Positions 1 to 5,228 are shown, numbered from the stretch's first letter. The stretch: 5,345 nucleotides of DNA from Candidatus Woesearchaeota archaeon (GCA_016205905.1 JACQSP010000084.1:1-5345); one strand, 5' to 3'. Notes: generated by a model not told the origin, from the sequence alone. Program-made: numbers and translations.

Positions 1-119
1 ACAAACTAATTCCATTTGTAAGTTGGAAAGCAAAGCTTTCTAACTTCTCAGGAATCTCTGATTCCCGAGATATACAAAAGTCCTTGATTTTTGTTCGAAA
101 ATCAAGGACTTTTAGTATA
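1..119. repeat. Left copy of a three-hairpin inverted repeat
   Basis: Bases 44-119 match the reverse complement of 5270-5345 without gaps and with one mismatch (103 versus 5286). The sequence folds as three adjacent hairpins. Hairpin A pairs 20-31 with 35-46 (12 bp, one G-T pair, 3-nt loop). Hairpin B pairs 46-49 with 67-70 and 51-56 with 60-65 around one A/C mismatch (3-nt loop). Hairpin C pairs 71-75 with 115-119 and 76-91 with 98-113 (21 bp, one bulged A, 6-nt loop). The shared sequence stops at 119, exactly the base of hairpin C, so this looks like a discrete structured unit. A weak extra pairing, 1-5 with 15-19, lies to the left. The element follows the 3' end of the gene ending at 177, and hairpin C ends in T4 on either strand, so it could help terminate that transcript. 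There is no transposase nearby. It may be a MITE/REP-like element or a structured RNA. Confidence 0.85.
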
Positions 120-176
120 TATGTATGTTGTAGCAATTACCACGTCTTTTATAACTGTATAGAATTTATTTCTTCT

Positions 177-641
177 TTATAATTTCTTCTCAATAATCTC
201 TTCCATTATCTTTTGAGCCTTCCTGTAATATTCTGTAACAACATCAATATTGACATCAATATTACCTTCATCTTCAGTATGCGCTATGAAAGCAACAGGT
301 CTTCTGTACTCACTCAGCTTTTCATATTCAGCTTTGCTGACTTTTCGCAGAAAAATAAAAAAATTCACCAGTTCATCATACTTCCCAGGATAAAGCTCTT
401 TCAATGCTGAACATTTCTTTATTATTGCAGGAGGTACTTCCTTTATCTTTTTTTGCTCATATGCATCATTAAGAACACCATTGATAATACATTCAAAACA
501 ATTGATTAACCTTGTTAAAACACTTTTAAGGACATCAACAGTTCTAGTGTATTTCAGGCTGACGAATATAAGGTGGTCAACTCTTTTTAGCTCCTCTCTT
601 GCCTGTCCGAGGTAATCTCCTTCTTCTAAATCATAAATCAT
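177..641 (-). CDS. Small helical protein, paralog of its upstream neighbour (HEPN-like fold possible)
   Basis: This is a 154-aa protein of unknown function with no signal peptide or membrane segment. The N-terminal half (residues 8-66) looks like two or three long amphipathic helices. A short strand-like stretch follows (115-120, PVAFIA), then an acidic turn and a C-terminal helix rich in E and K (132-153). It resembles the product of the gene upstream: residues 22-66 align without gaps to residues 19-63 of that protein with 11 identities in 45, including a shared D-H pair and a KKI end. The ATG at 641 is preceded by GGTG six bases away, which supports this start. The gap to the upstream gene is 40 nt with no clear promoter, so the two are probably one operon. 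The helical pattern suggests a HEPN-like four-helix bundle, but that is inference. I have the impression that such side-by-side pairs recur in Woesearchaeota and relatives, which I cannot verify here. Confidence 0.8.
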   Translation of the reverse strand: MIYDLEEGDYLGQAREELKRVDHLIFVSLKYTRTVDVLKSVLTRLINCFECIINGVLNDAYEQKKIKEVPPAIIKKCSALKELYPGKYDELVNFFIFLRKVSKAEYEKLSEYRRPVAFIAHTEDEGNIDVNIDVVTEYYRKAQKIMEEIIEKKL

Positions 642-646
642 AATTT

Positions 647-653
647 ACACCAC
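647..653 (-). promoter_or_regulatory. Ribosome binding site of the gene starting at 641
   Basis: On the minus strand GGTG (651-648) lies six bases before the ATG, inside the string GTGGTGT. It matches the archaeal anti-Shine-Dalgarno core. It supports internal initiation for the second gene of a two-gene transcript. Confidence 0.6.
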
Positions 654-681
654 AATTACCTAAACAATGAATCACAATGAG

Positions 682-1158
682 TCAGTTAGGTGTTACTTTA
701 ATCATCTTTTCAGCATCTTTTATAAAAAGTTTTGTTTTTTCAACATACTGAGTTAACAATTCTTTTGTCAAAACCTTTGTTTCGTACTCTTTTGAACAAA
801 TAACATAACTTCCTTGTTTGGCAAAACCGATTGGGCTTTCTTTATGATGCTTTAAGATTGCATATACGTTATGAATCAGTTCTGTATATGATGTATTGAA
901 ATTATACCTTCTTAATGACCTCACCTTGAATATATCAAACATTTCATCAAATGACTCATTAAATGGGGGTATTTTTTTATGATAACGCTCATAATATAAT
1001 ATAGATGCTACAATGTCATGTAAGGAGTTAAACAGTTTTTGCAAAACTAATAAAAACAATTTGGGGTCATTAACAACATTGTGTGTGATTGTTAGCATAT
1101 GATCTGCTATTTTCAAACTCTTTTTTGCAGTCTCCAGCCTTTCTAGGTACGCTTCCAT
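682..1158 (-). CDS. Small helical protein, first gene of the paralogous pair
   Basis: This is a 158-aa protein of unknown function, predicted cytosolic. Residues 3-25 form a helix carrying an ADH motif (18-20), 33-58 a second long helix ending in an aromatic run (LYYERY), and 90-105 a third helix containing an HNVYAILKHH stretch. A short strand (GSYVI, 116-120) and a C-terminal helix (131-152) complete it. The order of elements and an ungapped 45-residue core match the downstream gene product, so the pair arose by an old duplication. The ATG at 1158 lies about 42 nt from the centre of a good TATA box, which predicts a short leader of about 16 nt; no Shine-Dalgarno is visible. A HEPN-like fold is possible, but no catalytic R-X4-6-H motif is present in a helix. 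No partner or target can be named. Confidence 0.8.
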   Translation of the reverse strand: MEAYLERLETAKKSLKIADHMLTITHNVVNDPKLFLLVLQKLFNSLHDIVASILYYERYHKKIPPFNESFDEMFDIFKVRSLRRYNFNTSYTELIHNVYAILKHHKESPIGFAKQGSYVICSKEYETKVLTKELLTQYVEKTKLFIKDAEKMIKVTPN

Positions 1159-1194
1159 TGTAAGATAATTAGCTGTTATTAACTAATCTAGAGA

Positions 1195-1205
1195 TATATA
1201 TAAAG
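1195..1205 (-). promoter_or_regulatory. TATA box for the paralog-pair operon
   Basis: On the minus strand the sequence reads CTTTATATATA, with an A-rich BRE-like stretch just upstream. The expected start of transcription is near 1174, giving a leader of about 16 nt before the ATG at 1158. Confidence 0.6.
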
Positions 1206-1250
1206 TTTTTGATGTTTTTCTATACAAAAGTGGTAAAAATGTGGAAAAGA

Positions 1251-1393
1251 GTTATCAGGTTTCAGTGGTCAGTTGTCAGAGGAAAATAGTGATTATTTGT
1301 TGTTCATTAGGTTAATACAGTTTCCTTGTATGAAAACCAAACAATGAAAAACAAATGACGCCTGTATCCTCTGACAACTGAAACCTGACAACT
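1251..1393. repeat. Heptamer-armed palindrome 1
   Basis: The left arm has four tandem 7-bp units, TTATCAG, GTTTCAG, TGGTCAG and TTGTCAG (1252-1279), followed by AGGA. The right arm begins with TCCT (1367-1370) and has CTGACAA, CTGAAAC and CTGACAA (1371-1391). Read as the reverse complement, the right arm is TTGTCAG, GTTTCAG, TTGTCAG, so the GTTTCAG variant takes the same place in both arms and the left arm has one extra unit. Pairing continues inside the 83-nt loop: 1295-1308 pairs with 1343-1356 at 13 of 14 positions. The element is wholly intergenic, between the promoter of the gene at 1158 and the 3' end of the gene at 1473. It is unlike CRISPR (no spacers) and has no transposase. Confidence 0.8.
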
Positions 1394-1423
1394 TAAAATA
1401 ATGCACACTAACTATTAAGACTA

Positions 1424-1449
1424 TTGGTAAAACCAACACAAAAAATTAC
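1424..1449 (-). terminator. Probable terminator of the gene ending at 1473
   Basis: Downstream of the stop codon on the minus strand there is a run of six T (1445-1440), then a small hairpin (5-bp stem 1424-1428/1432-1436, 3-nt loop). T-rich tracts are the usual archaeal termination signal. The palindrome farther downstream may add to it. Confidence 0.4.
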
Positions 1450-1472
1450 AATAACTTTTAGAAACCATAAAA

Positions 1473-1925
1473 TTATCTCTTATACTCTTCAACACTTTCA
1501 AATAACGTCTGCAAACCAAGCTTTAAAGCGCCATGTTCAGTTATCTTGCTGTGAGTAAAAGGGTAAATTATCCATTTTTTGTCTGTATTTGAATAAGGAT
1601 TGACAAAATAAACGCTCAGCATAGAAAACTCAGCTAATTTCTGCCATTGGGTAATTAGTGTATTTAAGTTATCTTTTGTGTTATATGTAATAATAGATAA
1701 GTGTTTATCTTTATAATCATCTAAAAAACTAACATCTGTAATATTAGGCAGAATGGCAAAATAATGTGTATGATCCTTGTATTCAACGAGAACAAAGCCT
1801 TCTTTTTCTTCTATTTTGACAATCTTCTTTTGAAAGATGTCTTTATGCTGAATAAATAATACAAGCCATTCTTTTAATTCAAGATATTCTTTTGTTGCTT
1901 CCAAGATTTCACCTTGAATTCTCAC
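1473..1925 (-). CDS. Conserved-looking hypothetical protein (about 150 aa)
   Basis: I do not recognise this family by name. The product is a soluble mixed alpha/beta protein with no signal peptide or membrane segment. After an N-terminal helix, strands 45-53 (GFVLVEY) and 57-63 (THYFAIL) lead to a helix, a strand (LSIITYN, 80-86), a helix with QWQK (97-100), a strand (LSVYFVNP, 107-114) and an aromatic patch, KKWIIYPFTHS (120-130), before the last helix (numbering from the TTG). The reading frame opens at a TTG (1937), but that codon lies only about 9 nt from the centre of the TATA-like box, upstream of the expected transcription start. The in-frame GTG at 1925 fits a leaderless mRNA better, so I place the start there. 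The ATG at 1927 is out of frame and meets a stop at once. An 83-nt gap with its own TATA-like and T-rich signals suggests separate transcription from the gene upstream. Confidence 0.75.
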   Translation of the reverse strand: MRIQGEILEATKEYLELKEWLVLFIQHKDIFQKKIVKIEEKEGFVLVEYKDHTHYFAILPNITDVSFLDDYKDKHLSIITYNTKDNLNTLITQWQKLAEFSMLSVYFVNPYSNTDKKWIIYPFTHSKITEHGALKLGLQTLFESVEEYKR

Positions 1926-1940
1926 ATTTAGGTACAATTA

Positions 1941-1953
1941 TATATATTTTATT
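1941..1953 (-). promoter_or_regulatory. TATA-like box for the gene starting near 1925
   Basis: The minus strand reads AATAAAATATATA. Its centre is about 21 nt from the GTG at 1925 and only about 9 nt from the alternative TTG at 1937, so it favours the GTG start and a leaderless transcript. Confidence 0.45.
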
Positions 1954-1954
1954 G

Positions 1955-1974
1955 AAAAAAGTATGTGAAAAAGA
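1955..1974 (-). terminator. T-rich termination tract after the 2021-3265 gene
   Basis: On the minus strand, a T5 tract (1972-1968) and a T6 tract (1960-1955) follow the stop codon at 2021 by about 50 and 60 nt. No stable hairpin is needed for archaeal U-rich termination. The tract sits just before the next promoter. Confidence 0.4.
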
Positions 1975-2020
1975 AGGATGGAAGCTTAGAAAGATAATAG
2001 TGCACAACAAGTAGAACAAT

Positions 2021-3265
2021 TTACTTTATGGTTTTAAATCCGCCGTTCCATTCAGCAAATTCAAAGTTATGACCATGTTCTTGATCCCACCTAACTGCTT
2101 TAGTCAAACATTCATAAGCTTTATCCAAATTAGAAAGAGCATATAAACTTACTAATTGGCAATATCTTCTAACTTTCAAATCATCAGAATTATCTTCTTT
2201 TTCTGCTTCTATTTCGAGTTCTGTTATTGCTTTAGGATAATTCCTTCTAAAAATGTCTTCAATTTGATCACAAATTACAGTTGGAAGAACTTGGAAAAAG
2301 TAACTAAGTTCATCTTTCTGAAACCCTACTCTACCAAAATAAGCTTCGGCACAACTATTAAACAAAAAGTCTTTAGGAATTGGTTCAGTAGAAGTCTCTC
2401 TTCTCCCAAATCGAACCTCTACCTCAGTTAACCTAAATAAATAACAAACATCGCTAAAACTCACATTAAAATAAAGATTGCATGGTGAACTAGGTATAAA
2501 TTTACTGTGATCAAAATGCAAATTTATAGACGTCTCTATTACTTCATCTTCCTTTTGAACATATCCTTTTAGAACTGGAAACTTTTCAAGCAAACCACTT
2601 TTTTCATAAGTAAACTGCATTAATCCTTGCAGATGTTTGTAGACAACATCTTCTATCTCGCCAAGATTACTTATGAAATCATGAGGAACACTTACTACAA
2701 TTTTCAACCGAGAATACCCTTCATTATCTTTTGGCTTTAGTCTGTGTTTACACAAATTGGCAGGAATGAGAAATAACTCGCCCATTGTATTAGGCATTCT
2801 TTCTCTTTCATAAGAAATAGTAATATGAGAGTCTCCAAGTTTAATTGTTTCACTTTTTCCATTTAAACTTTCAACTATGGTTCCTAAATGGCTCTGAATC
2901 ATAGAATATAAATCATCTATTTGTTCAGCATTAACTCCATCAACCTCAAAGTTTGGCACATAGCGCTTTGGATGTAAGCCAGCAAAAGCTAGATTTAAGA
3001 TGCTGTCAATATCTGACTCTTCGACAGGAATATAAAAGAACCCATGACCTACAAAATGTTTAGAAAATTCATACACTGCTTTCATTAATAAATGCTGATC
3101 CTTATTTGAATTTGGCTCTATTCTTTTAGTTATATCCACTCTGTCAACTTGTTTTAATTCTTCTTCCAAAGTAGTTCTTCTACCAGAAAAATAATAAAAC
3201 AAATGACGAATATCTCCTAACTGCTCAGGTGTTAAATTATTTATCATGTAATAATTAGAAATCAT
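2021..3265 (-). CDS. Hypothetical protein of 414 aa, family unknown
   Basis: This is the largest protein in the window and I cannot assign it to a family. It is soluble, with no signal peptide or membrane helix. The middle part alternates beta strands with charged turns, for example DSHITISYERE (145-155), RLKIVVSVP (186-194) and LYFNVSFSDVCYLFRL (264-279). It is followed by EVEVRFGRRE (281-290). The C-terminal stretch, about 366-395, has the spacing of one TPR-like helix hairpin (Y..LVSLYA...DKAYECLTKAV). The end carries two aromatic residues in the motif AEWNGGF. Seven cysteines are present but do not form a clear metal site. The start is uncertain: the ATG at 3265 lies within about 15 nt of a TATA-like box, whereas Met7 (ATG at 3247) is about 33 nt from it and would give a 408-aa product with a short or absent leader. 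A weaker upstream box near 3295-3303 could serve the longer form. It is transcribed divergently from the channel gene. Confidence 0.75.
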   Translation of the reverse strand: MISNYYMINNLTPEQLGDIRHLFYYFSGRRTTLEEELKQVDRVDITKRIEPNSNKDQHLLMKAVYEFSKHFVGHGFFYIPVEESDIDSILNLAFAGLHPKRYVPNFEVDGVNAEQIDDLYSMIQSHLGTIVESLNGKSETIKLGDSHITISYERERMPNTMGELFLIPANLCKHRLKPKDNEGYSRLKIVVSVPHDFISNLGEIEDVVYKHLQGLMQFTYEKSGLLEKFPVLKGYVQKEDEVIETSINLHFDHSKFIPSSPCNLYFNVSFSDVCYLFRLTEVEVRFGRRETSTEPIPKDFLFNSCAEAYFGRVGFQKDELSYFFQVLPTVICDQIEDIFRRNYPKAITELEIEAEKEDNSDDLKVRRYCQLVSLYALSNLDKAYECLTKAVRWDQEHGHNFEFAEWNGGFKTIK

Positions 3266-3272
3266 TTAAAGT

Positions 3273-3284
3273 ATATATATTTAA
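3273..3284 (-). promoter_or_regulatory. TATA box for the 414-aa gene
   Basis: The minus strand reads TTAAATATATAT. Transcription would be expected to begin near 3250-3255, downstream of the first ATG (3265) and just upstream of the in-frame ATG at 3247. Confidence 0.5.
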
Positions 3285-3300
3285 TTGTTTCTTGATTATA

Positions 3301-3388
3301 TTGGGTGAAGTGATATATGTAAATGTAGAATATAAACAGCTCAACATCCATATTCTCTTTTACTGTCCCACACTCCCAACACCCAGTA
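3301..3388. other. C-rich patch with partial inverted pairing between divergent promoters
   Basis: Positions 3366-3386 are almost all C and A on the plus strand, with three CCC triplets spaced 7-8 nt apart, in otherwise AT-rich DNA. TACTG (3361-3365) is the reverse complement of CAGTA (3384-3388). TTGGGTG (3301-3307) pairs with 3380-3386 at six of seven positions. This may be a decayed heptamer palindrome like the two clear ones, or an operator shared by the divergent promoters. Neither reading is secure. Confidence 0.3.
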
Positions 3389-3390
3389 AT

Positions 3391-3399
3391 ATTTATAAA
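3391..3399 (+). promoter_or_regulatory. TATA box of the channel gene
   Basis: ATTTATAAA is centred 29 nt before the ATG at 3424. No Shine-Dalgarno precedes that ATG, so the mRNA is probably leaderless or nearly so. Confidence 0.65.
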
Positions 3400-3423
3400 C
3401 AATAAACCTTAATTATATTAATA

Positions 3424-4020
3424 ATGGCAGGCTTTATTGAAAATAACATCACAAATGCGGAAAATATACTCACCACAACAGACAGGACAGCATATCTTTA
3501 TTCAAAAATACAGCCAATATTCAAAGATGTTGTTGTTGCAATAATCATTCTTTTAATTGGATTAATTATTGGAAAGCTATTGGGCAGGGTTATCCAAAAG
3601 ATACTAACCAGTTTTGAATTAGATAAGTTAGTAAGAAAAGCCACGGGATTAAAAATAAGCACGGAAGAATTTCTTGGCAAGATAACCAGCTATTCTGTTT
3701 TTATCATTGCAGTTATTATCGCACTGGATGTGCTAAACTTAACTTCGATAATTGTTTATATTATCTCAATTATTCTTATTGCCATTATTGTATTTTCCAT
3801 ATTTGTAAGTATAAAAGATTTTTTTCCGAATATAATTATGGGCATTTATATCCACAGAACCTCCCCATTTAAGGAAGGCGACCATATTAAAATTGATAAT
3901 ATAGAAGGAACAGTGGCACAAATCAATTTGACTGAAATAAAATTAGAAACAAAAAGCGGTGATATAATATATATACCTAATTCTTTGTTGATGAAGAAAG
4001 AGATTGTAAAGAAGAGATAG
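3424..4020 (+). CDS. Short mechanosensitive channel protein, MscS family
   Basis: This membrane protein (198 aa) should form an oligomeric pore that releases osmolytes under hypo-osmotic stress. The N-terminal 33 residues are polar. Hydrophobic segments follow at about 34-53, 89-104 and 108-129. The third runs into the MscS signature: KDFFPNIIMG (131-140), SPFKEGDHIKI (147-157), IEGTVAQINL (160-169), a T/K-rich strand, then IYIPNS (182-187). This matches the pore-lining helix and the beta domain, where known proteins read roughly N..G....F..GD.I......G.V....T.....dg....PN. The protein stops about ten residues after the PNS motif, so it lacks the C-terminal alpha/beta domain of roughly 80-100 residues found in the 286-aa E. 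coli MscS. The frame ends in a normal TAG and a T-rich tract follows, so I read it as a natural short form, although loss of a 3' part cannot be excluded. It stands alone, divergent from the 414-aa gene and convergent with the housekeeping cluster. Confidence 0.9.
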   Translation: MAGFIENNITNAENILTTTDRTAYLYSKIQPIFKDVVVAIIILLIGLIIGKLLGRVIQKILTSFELDKLVRKATGLKISTEEFLGKITSYSVFIIAVIIALDVLNLTSIIVYIISIILIAIIVFSIFVSIKDFFPNIIMGIYIHRTSPFKEGDHIKIDNIEGTVAQINLTEIKLETKSGDIIYIPNSLLMKKEIVKKR

Positions 4021-4097
4021 ATATAAGAGTAGATATGAATAATTTGCATTTGTTTTTAGTCGTTCTTGGCATGTCCAACAAAGTTCACTAAGATAAA

Positions 4098-4199
4098 TTA
4101 GTAAGTCGTTAGTCGTAAGTCGTTTGTCGTCAGCAGTTTTTTAAGTTTTTTTGTTTTTCCGTTTACGACAAACGACAAACGACTAACAACAAACAGTTA
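4098..4199. repeat. Heptamer-armed palindrome 2
   Basis: The left arm is a run of 7-bp units, AAGTCGT, TAGTCGT, AAGTCGT and TTGTCGT (4103-4130). The right arm is four units, ACGACAA, ACGACAA, ACGACTA and ACAACAA (4165-4192), with a fifth degenerate unit, ACAGTTA. Their reverse complements read TTGTTGT, TAGTCGT, TTGTCGT, TTGTCGT from the outside in, so the TAGTCGT variant is second in both arms. The loop (4131-4164) is T-rich on the plus strand. One stray TAGTCGT unit lies at 4058-4064, out of register. The element is intergenic, between the convergent 3' ends of the channel gene and the UPF0147 gene. Confidence 0.8.
4136..4164 (+). terminator. Probable terminator of the channel gene inside palindrome 2
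   Basis: The loop contains T6, T7 and T5 tracts on the plus strand, downstream of the channel stop codon, and an earlier T5 tract lies at 4052-4057. U-rich tracts of this kind end archaeal transcripts, and the palindrome arms would form the flanking stem in the RNA. Confidence 0.5.
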
Positions 4200-4208
4200 C
4201 TATTTTTC

Positions 4209-4247
4209 ATGAGACGGTGGCTGCGCCCACAAACGGATTGTGAGCGG
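4209..4247. other. GC-rich block with hairpin
   Basis: About 62% G+C by my count, against AT-rich surroundings. Positions 4224-4226 pair with 4244-4246 and 4228-4232 with 4238-4242 around one mismatch, with a 5-nt loop. There is no open frame of note. It could be part of a structured RNA or the edge of a repeat; I cannot identify it. Confidence 0.35.
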
Positions 4248-4250
4248 AAT

Positions 4251-4275
4251 AAAAAGATTAAGAAACAAAAGATCA
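4251..4275 (-). terminator. T-rich tract after the UPF0147 gene
   Basis: On the minus strand, T-rich runs including T5 at 4255-4251 and T4 and T3 just before it follow the stop codon at 4307 by about 35-55 nt. They are a plausible end for the pcc1-pfdB-UPF0147 transcript. Confidence 0.4.
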
Positions 4276-4306
4276 GCTAAACAAATACGATAATTTTAGA
4301 ATAGTT

Positions 4307-4552
4307 CTACAAACTTTCCAGCGCACTAACCAAATTCCATATCTGTGAACGCGTAAACGGCTCCATGTTTATATCGTCGCTGATATCCTCCAATTCATCC
4401 AGCGCTTTATTGATTTTGAGCTTAGGGTCTATTTTATCCTTTAATGCTTTCATTGCATTTTCTACTTTGGTCTTGACATTTTTTGGAACAACAGGGTCTT
4501 CTAATACTTCCTGCATTGATTCTATAATTCCGCGTATTTTTTCGTCAGTCAT
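4307..4552 (-). CDS. UPF0147 family protein
   Basis: This 81-aa protein is an all-helical archaeal protein of unknown function. The family hallmarks are visible: I..I.E.MQEVLEDPVVPKNVK in the first third (residues 9-27), and near the end a conserved block, ISDDINMEPFTRSQIWNLVSALE (57-79). The length is normal for the family, which is about 80-95 aa. The start ATG at 4552 has no clear ribosome binding site. The gap to pfdB upstream is 91 nt and contains AT-rich stretches that could hold a separate promoter, so it may be the last gene of the cluster or transcribed separately. Its role is unknown; I only note the physical linkage with pfdB and pcc1. Confidence 0.9.
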   Translation of the reverse strand: MTDEKIRGIIESMQEVLEDPVVPKNVKTKVENAMKALKDKIDPKLKINKALDELEDISDDINMEPFTRSQIWNLVSALESL

Positions 4553-4630
4553 TTTATTAAGATTAGATGTTTCAGCTTGGTTATTTTTTGTTAATTGGGT
4601 TTGCTAATCAGATTCTTTAAACAGATTAAG

Positions 4631-4640
4631 TATTATATAC
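4631..4640 (-). promoter_or_regulatory. Possible promoter of the UPF0147 gene
   Basis: The minus strand reads GTATATAATA just after the pfdB stop codon. It would predict a leader of roughly 55 nt, longer than for the other genes here, so its use is doubtful. A second weak candidate, GTTTAAAGA, lies at 4615-4623. Confidence 0.25.
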
Positions 4641-4643
4641 TGT

Positions 4644-4973
4644 TTATTTTTTCTTTTGCTCTTTCTTGTTCATGTCTTCCATAACTTCTGCTCTGAGTGA
4701 TTCTGCCTTCTCTTTAAGCTTGTCTTCCTGTTTCTCGATGCTTTTTATTCTTATTTCTGTCCTTTCTTTTTTTTCTGTTAATTCTTTGTTTAAATCAGAT
4801 TTAGAAACTTTTACCATAACATTGCCGACAATCTTGTAAGCATCTTCTGTTTTCTCCAATTCTTCCAAAGCAGACTCAATCTCGACCATCTGCCCGTTAA
4901 ACTGCTGTTTTTGGGAAAGAAGCTGCTGCAGGTTTTGTTCAATCATTTGTAACTGAGCTAGTTTTTCTGACAT
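4644..4973 (-). CDS. pfdB: Prefoldin subunit beta
   Basis: The product is the beta subunit of archaeal prefoldin, the alpha2-beta4 jellyfish-shaped cytosolic chaperone that holds unfolded proteins and hands them to the thermosome. The 109-aa protein has the expected layout: an N-terminal coiled coil rich in Q and L (5-42, including LLSQKQQ and ALEELEKTEDA), the central hairpin YKIVGNVMVKVSKSD (46-60), and a C-terminal coiled coil (61-98, with KKERTEIRIKSIEKQEDKL). It ends in a lysine-rich tail. Length is close to the usual 110-120 aa. The start at 4973 is fixed by a GGTGG box just upstream. It lies 9 nt after the pcc1 stop codon in the same operon. The alpha subunit is not in the window. Confidence 0.96.
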   Translation of the reverse strand: MSEKLAQLQMIEQNLQQLLSQKQQFNGQMVEIESALEELEKTEDAYKIVGNVMVKVSKSDLNKELTEKKERTEIRIKSIEKQEDKLKEKAESLRAEVMEDMNKKEQKKK

Positions 4974-4976
4974 ATT

Positions 4977-4983
4977 ACCACCC
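4977..4983 (-). promoter_or_regulatory. Ribosome binding site of pfdB overlapping the pcc1 stop
   Basis: The minus strand reads GGGTGGT (4983-4977), with only three bases between its end and the ATG at 4973. Its first base is the last base of the pcc1 stop codon (TAG, 4985-4983), which points to translational coupling of the two genes. Confidence 0.7.
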
Positions 4984-5228
4984 TAAACAATTTGTAAATG
5001 ATTAATCTTCTCGTAAACAGTAAACAGTTTTGTAATATTATTTAATGTTGCCCTTAAAGCAACTGAATCTTTTGCTTTGACATTAATCTTTATTTTGTCT
5101 TTGAGTTTGTGGACACTAAACTCGCATCTATCCCTCTCGCCATTTTCTAACTCTGGCAAAAGCGACTTATAAAAAGGTTCAACATCTTTGCAATTCAAAT
5201 TAATTATAAGTTCACAGGTATAATCCAT
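4983..5228 (-). CDS. pcc1: KEOPS complex subunit Pcc1
   Basis: Pcc1 is the small dimerising subunit of KEOPS, which binds Kae1 and supports transfer of threonylcarbamoyl to A37 of ANN-decoding tRNAs (t6A). The 81-aa protein is normal in length. Its first part contains strands (CELIINLN, 5-12; CEFSVHKL, 35-42; KIKINVKA, 45-52). Then comes the family signature, DSVALRATLNNITKLFTVYEKI (54-75), where ALRATLN is the most conserved part of the dimer-forming helix. The ATG at 5228 lies 25 nt from a TATA-like box and has no Shine-Dalgarno, so a leaderless mRNA is likely. In many archaea pcc1 sits beside pfdB, as here, often after rpl37ae and rpoP; those two are not upstream here, where the repeat element begins. 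Confidence 0.93.
   Translation of the reverse strand: MDYTCELIINLNCKDVEPFYKSLLPELENGERDRCEFSVHKLKDKIKINVKAKDSVALRATLNNITKLFTVYEKINHLQIV

Noticed and set aside
279..302. R-X6-H string in the 154-aa protein resembling a HEPN RNase motif
   Set aside because: R114 and H121 enclose a strand-like PVAFIA stretch rather than lying in a helix, and the paralog has no equivalent. It is probably chance.
213..410. Open frame on the plus strand inside the 154-aa gene
   Set aside because: It overlaps a gene with a ribosome binding site and a paralog on the other strand, and has no supporting signals.
2156..2431. Open frame on the plus strand inside the 414-aa gene
   Set aside because: It is antisense to a longer coding frame, rich in F, S and I as expected for the complement of coding DNA, and has no promoter or ribosome binding site.
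4103..4192. Short repeats suggestive of a CRISPR array
   Set aside because: The units are 7 bp, directly abutting with no spacers, and arranged as two inverted arms; no cas genes are present.
4236..4248. A 12-base match to part of the E. coli lac operator (ATTGTGAGCGGA)
   Set aside because: The match is not extended on either side, the second half-site is absent, and the surroundings are archaeal. I see no sign of vector sequence.
4365..4607. Open frame on the plus strand across the UPF0147 gene
   Set aside because: It is the complement of a recognised protein family and its hydrophobic serine-rich product is an artefact of that.
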